Source of the DNA: Rhodospirillales bacterium
GTDB lineage: Bacteria; Pseudomonadota; Alphaproteobacteria; Rhodospirillales; Casp-alpha2
Reading direction: 5' to 3'
Assembly: GCA_021775275.1 (NCBI GenBank)
Contig: JAJFIE010000505.1
Location: 1-5,342 of the forward strand
Length of the DNA: 5,342 bases
Shown here: positions 1 to 5,342 of the stretch, in pieces
How positions within the stretch are numbered: the stretch's first letter is position 1
Layout: every line of letters starts with the position of its first letter
Notes under the pieces: generated by a model
Told to the model about the DNA's origin: nothing
Seen by the model: the letters and a program-made list of their open reading frames with translations, nothing else
The model's database searches: none
Translations under genes and position numbers: made by a program

Positions 1-463
1 GGCCGGCAACGACATCCAGCAGGCGACCAGTATGGCGCGGCGTATGGTCACGGAGTTCGGTTTCAGTGATGAACTGGGCCCGTTGCGCTATGCCGATAAC
101 GAGGAAGAAATCTTCCTTGGCCATTCAGTCGCCCGTCAGAAAAACGTATCGGACGCCACGGCGGCGCTGATCGATAGCGAAGTCCGCCGCCTGATTGAAA
201 CGGCGGAAGAGACTGCGCGAACAATTCTGAAGAAACATCAGGACGACCTGAATACCATCGCTGAAGCATTGCTTGAGTACGAAACCCTCAGTGGTGTCGA
301 AGTTGACGCCCTGATGCGCGGTGAAGGGATCGTGCGCCCCGATGGCGATGAGCCACCCATGGACAGCGAAACCGGTCGGCGCGCTTCGGTGCCGTCAAGC
401 GGTGGAAAGCGTAAGGATAGTCCGGGGCCGGGTCTCGGCGCAAAACCACAACCCGAATCCTGA
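1..463 (+). CDS. ftsH: ATP-dependent zinc metalloprotease FtsH, C-terminal 153 residues (5' partial)
   Basis: FtsH is a membrane-anchored AAA+ zinc protease that degrades misfolded membrane proteins and selected cytoplasmic regulators. Only the end of the peptidase domain is present. The frame is open from base 2 and begins GNDIQQATSMARRMVTEFGF, the conserved helical stretch after the zinc site. It is followed by LGPLRY, a Phe-Leu-Gly (IFLGHSVA) element, and helices ending in ALLEYETLSGVEVDALMRG. These align closely by eye with the E. coli FtsH C-terminus (MVTQWGFSEKLGPL, FLGRSVA, YETIDAPQIDDLM). The AAA+ module and HEXXH zinc motif lie upstream of the window. The last roughly 50 residues are a polar Gly/Pro/Ser-rich tail (VPSSGGK, PQPES), the style of alphaproteobacterial FtsH. 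It ends with TGA at 461-463, 56 bp before folP on the same strand. Identification is firm; only the upstream part is missing. Confidence 0.96.
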   Translation, partial: AGNDIQQATSMARRMVTEFGFSDELGPLRYADNEEEIFLGHSVARQKNVSDATAALIDSEVRRLIETAEETARTILKKHQDDLNTIAEALLEYETLSGVEVDALMRGEGIVRPDGDEPPMDSETGRRASVPSSGGKRKDSPGPGLGAKPQPES

Positions 464-507
464 TCCCTGACTCCACCGGATATCATTCGCGGGCGGGCGT
501 CATTCAC

Positions 508-516
508 AGGAAAGAG
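508..516 (+). promoter_or_regulatory. Ribosome binding site of folP
   Basis: The purine-rich stretch AGGAAAGAG lies immediately upstream of the ATG at 520, with its AGGA core eight bases away. It supports ATG 520 as the start of folP and is the clearest Shine-Dalgarno sequence in the ftsH-folP gap. I see no convincing promoter or terminator in the rest of that 56-bp gap. Confidence 0.65.
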
Positions 517-519
517 ACG

Positions 520-1362
520 ATGAAAACGCGCTCTTTTGCCGGGCTTGATCTGACACATCCCCTGATCATGGGCATTATCAACGTGACACCGGATAGCTTT
601 TCCGATGGCGGTGATGCCTATCGAACGGATGACGCCATTGCCCGGGGTCTCGCCCTGATCGAGCAGGGCGCAGATATCCTCGACGTCGGTGGTGAGTCCA
701 CCCGACCGGGCGCTGATCCGGTTTCCGAGAGCGAAGAGATCGCCCGCGTCCTGCCGGTCATTAGTGCATTGACGAATGCGGGGGCCGTGGTTTCCATCGA
801 TACGCGCCATGCCGCGGTGATGGAGGCCGCCACCGCCGCGGGGGCGAGCATCGTCAATGATGTAACGGCGCTGACAGGGGATGCCCGGTCACTGGATGTG
901 GTCGCCAGTTCCGGGGTTTCGCTGGTTCTTATGCATATGCAGGGAACGCCCGAGACCATGCAGCGTGACCCGTACTATAATGATGTGGTGGGTGAGGTTA
1001 TTGCGCATCTGGACGCGCAGGTAGCGGCGTGCACAGAACGCGGCGTGCCACGCGCGGAAATTGCCGTCGATCCGGGTATCGGTTTCGGCAAGAGTATGGA
1101 TCATAATCTTGAATTGCTGAAATCCCTCACGGCGTTTCAGGCGCTGGATTGTCCGCTGGTTCTGGGTGTCTCCCGGAAAAGCATGATCGCCCGCCTGAGC
1201 AGAGGGGAGGCGCCAAAAGACCGGGTGGCCGGTTCCATTGCCGCCGCGCTCGCCGGGATTGCCCGGGGTGCTGACATCCTTCGAGTCCACGATGTGGCGG
1301 AAACCTGTCAGGCCATCGCGGTCTGGCAGGCCATCGAAAATGCAGATACACAATCGAAATGA
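520..1362 (+). CDS. folP: Dihydropteroate synthase
   Basis: FolP condenses 6-hydroxymethyl-7,8-dihydropterin pyrophosphate with p-aminobenzoate to give 7,8-dihydropteroate in cytoplasmic folate synthesis; it is the sulfonamide target. The 280-residue product has the usual length and a complete TIM-barrel motif set. These are NVTPDSFSDGG at 21-31 (N21 is the usual Mg/pyrophosphate contact), GGESTRPG at 57-64, SIDT at 92-95, ND at 113-114, MHMQGTP at 138-144, DPGIGFGK at 184-191, GVSRKS at 216-221 (pterin-binding Lys plus Ser) and RVHDV at 255-259. The ATG start is backed by a good ribosome binding site and by the normal short N-terminus before strand 1. It sits between ftsH and glmM on the same strand, a familiar alphaproteobacterial order. 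None of the insertions typical of sulfonamide-resistant DHPS variants is evident by eye. Confidence 0.97.
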   Translation: MKTRSFAGLDLTHPLIMGIINVTPDSFSDGGDAYRTDDAIARGLALIEQGADILDVGGESTRPGADPVSESEEIARVLPVISALTNAGAVVSIDTRHAAVMEAATAAGASIVNDVTALTGDARSLDVVASSGVSLVLMHMQGTPETMQRDPYYNDVVGEVIAHLDAQVAACTERGVPRAEIAVDPGIGFGKSMDHNLELLKSLTAFQALDCPLVLGVSRKSMIARLSRGEAPKDRVAGSIAAALAGIARGADILRVHDVAETCQAIAVWQAIENADTQSK

Positions 1363-1418
1363 TGCAAGCGCCGTGAACGCTGTTACAATGGCCGACATGA
1401 CGATTGTATTTTGAAACC

Positions 1419-1422
1419 GAGG
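1419..1422 (+). promoter_or_regulatory. Ribosome binding site deciding the GTG start of glmM
   Basis: GAGG lies five bases before GTG 1428. The longer in-frame alternative, TTG at 1404, has no purine-rich sequence in front of it (GACATGACGA) and would add eight residues not normally present before the family N-terminus. GTG 1428 is therefore preferred. Confidence 0.6.
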
Positions 1423-1427
1423 CGCGG

Positions 1428-2783
1428 GTGAGCGAGAAAAAACGCAAGCTTTTTGGAACCGACGGTATCCGCGGAACCGCCAATACCGAACCCATGACGG
1501 CGGAAACCGCTCTCCGGGTCGGGATGGCTGCGGCATCCTATTTCACACGAGGCGAGCACCGTCACCGGGTGGTTATCGGCAAGGATACCCGCCTCAGCGG
1601 CTATATGCTGGAGCCGGCGCTGACATCCGGCTTCGTTTCCATGGGCATGGAGGTGATCCTTGTCGGTCCCATGCCGACACCTGCCATCGCCATGCTGACC
1701 CGCAGCCTGCGCGCTGATCTCGGCCTGATGATCTCGGCGTCGCATAATCCGTTCGAAGACAACGGCATCAAACTGTTCGGTCCCGACGGTTACAAGTTAT
1801 CAGATACGGTCGAGCATGAGATCGAGGCCATCATGGATATCTGGTCCGATGACGCCCTGATCGCACCAGCCAAACTGGGCCGGGCAAAACGACTGGATGA
1901 TGCTGCGGGCCGGTATGTTGAGTATGTTAAGCAGACATTTCCGCGCGGATTGCGCCTGGATGGACTGAAGATCGTTGTCGATTGCGCCCATGGCGCCGCC
2001 TACAAGGTTGCCCCTGCGGTTTTATGGGAACTGGGCGCGGATGTTGTTCCCGTCGGCGTTTCTCCGGACGGGTTCAATATCAACAAGGGATGCGGTTCTA
2101 CGGATACCAATGCCATGTGCTCCCAGGTGGTGACCCACGGCGCCGACCTGGGCATTGCACTGGATGGCGATGCGGACCGTGTCCTGCTGGCGGATGAAAC
2201 CGGCGCCATGGTTGATGGCGATCAGCTCATGGCGCTGATTGCCGGGCACTGGCAGGAGCAGGGGACTCTGCATGGTGCGGGTATGGTCGCGACCGTGATG
2301 TCAAACCTGGGTATGGAGCGTTACCTCAAGCAGCGTGGCATTGCTCTGGAACGCACCAGCGTCGGTGACCGATATGTGGTCCAGCGCATGCGCGAGAAGG
2401 GATTTAATCTGGGCGGTGAACAGTCCGGGCATATAATTCTGGGCGACTATTCCACCACCGGAGATGGCCTGATTGCGGCGCTTCAGGCGCTCGCTATTCT
2501 GGTCGGGCGCAACAAGCCCGCCAGTGAAATCTGCCGGTTATTTGAGCCCCTGCCGCAACTGTTGAAGAACGTCCGCTTTGCCAACGGCGCGCCGCTGGAA
2601 GACGAGGGGGTGAAGAAAGCCATGCGCGATGCAGAGGAACAGTTGGGAGCGTCGGGTCGCTTGCTGGTGCGCCCGTCGGGAACCGAGCCTGTTATCAGGG
2701 TCATGGCGGAAGGCGATGACGAGGTGCTAATCAATGCCGTGGTGGATGACGTCGCCAGCATGATCGAGCAAGCAGGCGCATAG
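1428..2783 (+). CDS. glmM: Phosphoglucosamine mutase
   Basis: GlmM interconverts glucosamine-6-phosphate and glucosamine-1-phosphate, feeding UDP-GlcNAc for peptidoglycan and lipopolysaccharide. From GTG 1428 the product is 451 residues, close to the E. coli enzyme. The N-terminus after the start is [15 protein letters not shown], matching the family's opening. Key sites are intact: the SASHNP loop at 103-108 with catalytic phosphoserine S105, the Mg-binding DGDAD at 246-250, the sugar-binding GGEQSGH at 329-335, and the phosphate-binding RPSGTEP at 415-421. These cover all four alpha-D-phosphohexomutase domains in order. The GGEQSGH and FGTDGIRG signatures separate it from phosphomannomutase/phosphoglucomutase (ManB/AlgC) relatives. 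It follows folP by 65 bp. Its TAG stop (2781-2783) nearly abuts thiD, which suggests co-transcription and possibly translational coupling. Confidence 0.97.
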   Translation: MSEKKRKLFGTDGIRGTANTEPMTAETALRVGMAAASYFTRGEHRHRVVIGKDTRLSGYMLEPALTSGFVSMGMEVILVGPMPTPAIAMLTRSLRADLGLMISASHNPFEDNGIKLFGPDGYKLSDTVEHEIEAIMDIWSDDALIAPAKLGRAKRLDDAAGRYVEYVKQTFPRGLRLDGLKIVVDCAHGAAYKVAPAVLWELGADVVPVGVSPDGFNINKGCGSTDTNAMCSQVVTHGADLGIALDGDADRVLLADETGAMVDGDQLMALIAGHWQEQGTLHGAGMVATVMSNLGMERYLKQRGIALERTSVGDRYVVQRMREKGFNLGGEQSGHIILGDYSTTGDGLIAALQALAILVGRNKPASEICRLFEPLPQLLKNVRFANGAPLEDEGVKKAMRDAEEQLGASGRLLVRPSGTEPVIRVMAEGDDEVLINAVVDDVASMIEQAGA

Positions 2784-2797
2784 TGCCGGGGCATAAG

Positions 2798-3610
2798 ATG
2801 CAGGGGCGCGTGCTGATCATCGCGGGATCTGATTCAGGCGGCGGCGCCGGAATTCAGGCCGACATCAAGACCGTCACGGCATTGGGAGGTTTCGCCATGA
2901 CGGCGATTACCGCCCTGACCGCACAGAACACCCGGGGCGTCCAAGGCATTCACGAAGTTCCACCGGAATTCGTTGCCGATCAAATCCGCGTTGTCATGGA
3001 AGACATCGGCGCGGACTGCATCAAGACCGGCATGCTGCACCGCACAGATGTGATTGATGCTGTTGCCGATATGCTGGATCGCTATGCGCCTGATGTTCCA
3101 CTGATTGTCGATCCGGTCATGATCGCCAAGGGCGGTGCGTCGCTGCTGGAGGACTCCGCTATCCTGTCCGTTCGTCAGAAAATCATTCCGCGGGCAACCC
3201 TGATCACACCCAATGCGCCGGAAGCAGGTGTGCTGGCGGGGATGGAGGTGAAAACCCAGGACGACGCCATGACCGCGGCACGGTCGCTGGCGACCTTGGG
3301 GCCCAGATCCATTCTGATCACCGGTGGTCACCTGGACAGCGAAACGGACAGGGTGACAGACGTATTCCTTCACGACGAAGGCGTCCTGGACGTATTCGAG
3401 AGTGAACGGATCGAGACCCGACACACCCATGGTACGGGATGTACGCTGGCGTCCGCCATCGCTGCGGGTGTTGCGGCGGGAATGGGTATGCGCGGCGCCA
3501 TCGTGCGGGCGCGACAGTATGTGCATGAGGCGATCCGCACCGCACCCGGTTATGGCAACGGCCATGGGCCCCTGAACCATGCCCATACCGTGTCCGCTAT
3601 ACAGGGCTGA
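2798..3610 (+). CDS. thiD: Hydroxymethylpyrimidine / phosphomethylpyrimidine kinase
   Basis: ThiD phosphorylates HMP to HMP-P and then HMP-PP, the pyrimidine half of thiamine, using ATP; it is a ribokinase-fold enzyme. From ATG 2798 the product is 270 residues, normal for the family. Visible motifs are AGSDSGGGAGIQADIKT at 9-25 (substrate-binding N-terminus), KTGML at 76-80, DPVM at 105-108, TPN at 137-139, ITGGH at 174-178, HGTGCTL at 211-217 with the anion-hole GTGC, and the C-terminal GNGHGPLNH at 253-261. An upstream in-frame GTG at 2783 would add five residues and overlap the glmM stop (TAGTG). I prefer ATG 2798 because GGGG at 2788-2791 is well spaced before it and ThiD normally begins just ahead of RVLIIAGSDS. 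The HMP kinase call is firm. A pyridoxal kinase is less likely given the full AGSDSGGGAGIQADIKT signature. Confidence 0.95.
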   Translation: MQGRVLIIAGSDSGGGAGIQADIKTVTALGGFAMTAITALTAQNTRGVQGIHEVPPEFVADQIRVVMEDIGADCIKTGMLHRTDVIDAVADMLDRYAPDVPLIVDPVMIAKGGASLLEDSAILSVRQKIIPRATLITPNAPEAGVLAGMEVKTQDDAMTAARSLATLGPRSILITGGHLDSETDRVTDVFLHDEGVLDVFESERIETRHTHGTGCTLASAIAAGVAAGMGMRGAIVRARQYVHEAIRTAPGYGNGHGPLNHAHTVSAIQG

Positions 3611-3718
3611 GCAGATCAAATTCGGTTTATGTAAAAGCTGGCCAATGAGCCCTCTGGGTTCTGTCACGACGATTGGGTCAGGGATTCTGATCTGTGGCCA
3701 CATGGAAACAAACGGGGG
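3611..3718 (+). other. Intergenic region between thiD and the methyltransferase, with weak hairpins
   Basis: This gap is longer than the others in the + strand block and marks the end of the housekeeping run. A 6-bp stem (GAGCCC 3647-3652, loop TCT, GGGTTC 3656-3661, one G-T pair) is followed by TGTCACG rather than a T-run, so it is not a convincing intrinsic terminator. A 7-bp perfect inverted repeat (CAGATCA 3612-3618 and TGATCTG 3688-3694) encloses most of the gap and could fold in RNA, but it may be chance. I see no clear -35/-10 pair. A promoter for the methyltransferase is expected here but not identified. Confidence 0.3.
3714..3718 (+). promoter_or_regulatory. Ribosome binding site deciding the methyltransferase start
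   Basis: GGGGG ends six bases before ATG 3725 but directly abuts ATG 3719 (two codons upstream, same frame), leaving no room for initiation there. The spacing therefore favours ATG 3725. Confidence 0.55.
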
Positions 3719-3724
3719 ATGATA

Positions 3725-4339
3725 ATGGATCGGTCGTTTTTCTGGGATAAAATTGCAGAGCGCTATTCGAAACAACCCGTTGCCGATGAAGCCGCTTACC
3801 AGAAAAAATTGCAGGTCACACGCCAGTACTTTCAACCGGATATGGAAGTGCTGGAGTTTGGTTGCGGGACGGGATCGACCGCCATCACCCATGCGCCTTA
3901 TGTGAAGCATATTCAGGCAATTGATATCTCATCAAGAATGATTGAAATCGCCCGGGGCAAGGCCGACGCAAAAAATATCAATAATATAACTTTTAAACGA
4001 TCGAGCTTCGATGAACTTGGCGTGCCTGATGAAACCCTGGATGCCGTGTTGGGACTCAGCATTTTGCACCTGCTGCATAACAGGGAAGACGTAATCGCCA
4101 GGGTTTATAAGATGCTCAAACCGGGCGGTATTTTCGCTACCAGCACCGTATGCATTGGCGATACGATGGCGTTTTTCAAGTTTATCGCGCCGGTTGGAAA
4201 ATTCTTTGGCTTGATACTCAGGGTCTTTACCGCAAAAGAACTGGAAAACAGTTTGATCGGCACCGGTTTTAAGATCGACTACCAGTGGCAACCGGGCAAA
4301 GGCAAATCAGTGTTTATTGTGGCGAAGAAAGCGGAGTAG
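3725..4339 (+). CDS. Class I SAM-dependent methyltransferase, substrate unknown
   Basis: This is a 204-residue cytoplasmic protein with a single Rossmann-type methyltransferase domain. Motif I is VLEFGCGTGS at 42-51 (SAM-binding glycine loop). The acidic end of strand 2 is AIDIS at 65-69, where D67 should contact the SAM ribose. DAVLGLSILHLL at 106-117 is the motif IV-like region, and LKPGGIF at 131-137 follows. Helix 1 of the fold is preceded by SFFWDKIAERYSKQP, common in UbiE/Methyltransf_11-type enzymes. The C-terminal part has a hydrophobic, Phe-rich segment at 149-168 (AFFKFIAPVGKFFGLILRVF), which could help with a lipid or membrane-bound substrate but is too polar to call a membrane anchor. 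It is 114 bp from thiD and convergent with the next gene, so context does not reveal the substrate. Base composition is more AT-rich than upstream: 22 of 60 GC at 3961-4020 against 40 of 60 at 3241-3300 in thiD. The family assignment is secure; a specific function is not. Confidence 0.88.
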   Translation: MDRSFFWDKIAERYSKQPVADEAAYQKKLQVTRQYFQPDMEVLEFGCGTGSTAITHAPYVKHIQAIDISSRMIEIARGKADAKNINNITFKRSSFDELGVPDETLDAVLGLSILHLLHNREDVIARVYKMLKPGGIFATSTVCIGDTMAFFKFIAPVGKFFGLILRVFTAKELENSLIGTGFKIDYQWQPGKGKSVFIVAKKAE

Positions 4340-4529
4340 AAGCGATGATTCCCATGGCATGAGCCGTGTATTCCGGGGGTGTCATAAGAGCAGACTGAAA
4401 CCTTGCTGGCTGGTGATCGGGCTGTTCCCGGAAGCGGACACAGGTTCGATTAATTGATTTGGCCAGTCCTTCCGGATTGTGAATATAGAAACCGGCATCA
4501 GTGCGGGCAAGGTACCAGTATCTCAAGCG
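4340..4529. other. Convergent intergenic region; no clear terminator
   Basis: This is the gap between the stop codons of the convergent methyltransferase and receiver/TM genes, where a bidirectional terminator would be expected. I find only a 7-bp inverted repeat (TTCCGGG 4371-4377, CCCGGAA 4427-4433) with a 49-base loop and no T-run. On the - strand the frame of the receiver/TM gene stays open for 71 codons after its TGA, from 4529 down to a TAA at 4314-4316. The peptide is aromatic-rich at its start (RYWYLARTDAGFYIHNPEG) but has no ribosome binding site and begins at best with TTG (4526). I do not call it a gene; it could be eroded coding sequence. Confidence 0.3.
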
Positions 4530-5342
4530 TCACTGCTGCGTTTTAGCAATCCCGGCTTCGGCGGCAAGGCATCGAACAATGATGAGACGTTGGGCGAATT
4601 GATCAATGTAATTGGCAAGGCTTTCGCCCTTCAGCGTGACGCCCTCTTTGACGACAACGCCTGAATTTCGTTCGGCGAAATCATACAGTCTCGCTAATCG
4701 CCTAACTAATGTTTCCTCCAAAGGTTTCCAGTCGCCTGAATATTTGCGTAGGACGTATCCGGCAATTCCTTCATGAGTGCGAAGTTTCCACCATTCCACA
4801 TCAGGAATCGGGTTGCATTTGGTTTTAAGTACCCAACCATATCCAAGTACCTCAGCCTTCGAGAGATTTGCTCGCTCAGGTGATTTTTCCTCTGGAGTTG
4901 GCAAAGATGGCTGGGTGCCGCTGGCTTCCGAATATGTTTTAACAGGCTGCACCGGTAAAGACTCAGGGAGTGTTTCAATCGAATGCGACGGCTTAGGCTC
5001 CGATATCTTTGCCGCAGACTGTGCAGGTAATGGTTCTGATGCCTTTACAGATGATGGAGCAGATAGTGGTTCAGGTGCAGGCGGCATTGCCAGTATAGGG
5101 TCGGCCTGTCGGGAATCGGGAGTGAGCATCCAGTACCCGCTAACGCCAATGACCAATAAAAAGACGATAAGGCCGAAAACGGCACCCCTATAGCTTTTCG
5201 ATGTTGTCTTTGGGGCCGTAAAAGCAGGTATGGGAGAAACTATTTTAGGATCGGAGGGCTTGGCTTCGCGATTGCCACGAACAAGCATATTTCCTGCTCG
5301 TAAACTAAGCTCTCTTGGGTCGATTGGCTTGGTCAGATAATC
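4530..5342 (-). CDS. Membrane-anchored receiver-domain protein with repeat linker and unrecognised C-terminal domain (5' partial)
   Basis: The frame is open to the window edge, giving 270 residues with the start outside; ATG 5288 is an internal Met. Residues 1-18 (DYLTKPIDPRELSLRAGN) match the end of a CheY-like receiver domain. The Lys of TKP would be the conserved Lys that contacts the aspartyl phosphate, and PRELSLRAGNML fits helix alpha-5. A polar linker follows, then one hydrophobic helix at about 53-73 (AVFGLIVFLLVIGVSGYWML). Next are a Pro/Ser/Glu-rich segment with four 12-residue repeats (91-138) and a compact domain at about 161-263 (GYGWVLKTKCNPIPDVEWWK, two later helices, IIVRCLAAEAG). 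With the receiver in the cytoplasm, the helix would place the C-terminus outside. The domain holds the only two Cys (176, 258). The phosphoacceptor Asp and any other N-terminal domain lie off the window. Composition is lower in GC than the housekeeping genes. I do not recognise the C-terminal domain and assign no function. Confidence 0.8.
   Translation of the reverse strand, partial: DYLTKPIDPRELSLRAGNMLVRGNREAKPSDPKIVSPIPAFTAPKTTSKSYRGAVFGLIVFLLVIGVSGYWMLTPDSRQADPILAMPPAPEPLSAPSSVKASEPLPAQSAAKISEPKPSHSIETLPESLPVQPVKTYSEASGTQPSLPTPEEKSPERANLSKAEVLGYGWVLKTKCNPIPDVEWWKLRTHEGIAGYVLRKYSGDWKPLEETLVRRLARLYDFAERNSGVVVKEGVTLKGESLANYIDQFAQRLIIVRCLAAEAGIAKTQQ
4929..5072 (-). repeat. Four tandem 36-bp units encoding a degenerate 12-residue repeat
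   Basis: In protein order the units are EPLSAPSSVKAS, EPLPAQSAAKIS, EPKPSHSIETLP and ESLPVQPVKTYS, each starting with Glu and exactly 12 residues long. The first two DNA units (5037-5072 and 5001-5036) agree at 24 of 36 positions by hand alignment; the third and fourth have diverged further. The pattern suggests old in-frame duplication that lengthened an extended, Pro-rich spacer between the membrane helix and the C-terminal domain. Confidence 0.65.
5124..5186 (-). other. Predicted transmembrane helix in the receiver-domain protein
   Basis: About 21 residues (AVFGLIVFLLVIGVSGYWMLT) are uninterrupted by charge. They are preceded by a basic, Lys/Arg-containing stretch (KTTSKSYR) and followed by an acidic/polar one (PDSRQADP). 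The positive-inside rule places the N-terminal receiver side in the cytoplasm and the C-terminal part in the periplasm, in agreement with where a receiver domain must work. Confidence 0.8.
5289..5342 (-). other. C-terminal end of a response-regulator receiver (REC) domain
   Basis: The 18 codons upstream of the first visible ATG read DYLTKPIDPRELSLRAGN without a stop. This is the strand-5/helix-5 signature of receiver domains (typically A-x-D-Y-L-x-K-P-I/F-D-P-R-E-L). The Lys-Pro pair is followed by the usual start of helix alpha-5. The rest of the domain, including the acidic pocket and phosphorylatable Asp, must lie beyond the window's right edge. Confidence 0.75.

Noticed and set aside
238..810. 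190-codon - strand frame spanning the ftsH-folP junction
   Set aside because: It is antisense to two confidently identified genes and has low-complexity composition and no motif, so it is a shadow frame.
1384..1408. TACAAT ... ATTGTA inverted repeat between folP and glmM, with TACAAT resembling a -10 box
   Set aside because: There is no -35-like hexamer at suitable distance, and a 6-bp repeat is easily chance. It is not supported as a promoter or operator.
889..1536. 215-codon - strand frame across the folP-glmM junction
   Set aside because: It is antisense to folP and glmM coding sequence, with no family signature and no plausible ribosome binding context.
3647..3661. GAGCCC-TCT-GGGTTC hairpin as a thiD terminator
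   Set aside because: The stem is short, contains a G-T pair and is followed by TGTCACG instead of a T-tract, so it does not meet the standard for an intrinsic terminator.
2834..3910. 358-codon open frame on the - strand opposite thiD and the methyltransferase start
   Set aside because: It lies antisense to a fully motif-supported thiD, and its translation is rich in Arg/His/Gly with no recognisable domain. Long antisense frames are expected in GC-rich coding DNA.
4443..4451. GGTTCGATT, resembling a tRNA T-loop, in the convergent intergenic region
   Set aside because: The flanking bases (ACAGG before, AATTG after) do not pair into a T-stem, and no acceptor or anticodon arm can be built around it. 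It is not a tRNA or a tRNA-type attachment site.
4479..4664. 61-codon + strand frame starting with GTG
   Set aside because: It overlaps the C-terminal domain of the - strand gene in antisense, and no ribosome binding site or recognisable sequence supports it.
4777..5193. 138-codon + strand frame rich in Ser, Gly and Asp
   Set aside because: It is the reverse complement of the Pro/Ser/Glu repeat linker and neighbouring domain of the - strand gene, and its low complexity follows directly from that.
1..5342. Search by eye for CRISPR arrays, IS ends, phage genes or toxin-antitoxin pairs
   Set aside because: No regularly spaced direct repeats, transposase motifs, terminal inverted repeats or small paired genes were found in the window.

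Overview
The window looks like a chromosomal segment from an alphaproteobacterium, most likely Rhodospirillales-like. This rests on the gene order ftsH-folP-glmM-thiD, which I recall as typical of that group, and on the FtsH tail (VRPDGDEPP..., VPSSGGK, ending in PQPES), which resembles alphaproteobacterial FtsH C-termini. No database search was possible, so the taxonomic call is an inference.

Bases 1-3610 hold a GC-rich, co-directional housekeeping block on the + strand: the 3' end of ftsH (membrane AAA+ protease), folP (dihydropteroate synthase), glmM (phosphoglucosamine mutase) and thiD (HMP/HMP-P kinase). Together they cover membrane-protein quality control, folate synthesis, the UDP-GlcNAc precursor pathway and thiamine synthesis. 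All key motifs of the three complete enzymes are intact. Gaps are 56 and 65 bp for ftsH-folP and folP-glmM; glmM and thiD are 14 bp apart, or overlap by one base if thiD uses its upstream GTG. This is consistent with one transcription unit.

Bases 3611-4339 hold a 114-bp gap and a stand-alone class I SAM-dependent methyltransferase of unknown substrate, in visibly more AT-rich DNA.

Bases 4340-4529 are a convergent intergenic region with no clear terminator.

Bases 4530-5342 (- strand) hold the most unusual gene. Its reading frame does not begin at the first visible ATG (5288) but stays open to the window edge. The 18 extra codons encode a typical C-terminal end of a response-regulator receiver domain (DYLTKPIDPREL). 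The protein then runs through a linker, one transmembrane helix, four copies of a 12-residue Pro/Ser/Glu repeat, and a compact C-terminal domain that I do not recognise and that carries the only two cysteines seen. A receiver domain tethered to the membrane with an apparently extracytoplasmic C-terminal domain is not a standard response-regulator architecture, and it is the best candidate here for something undescribed.
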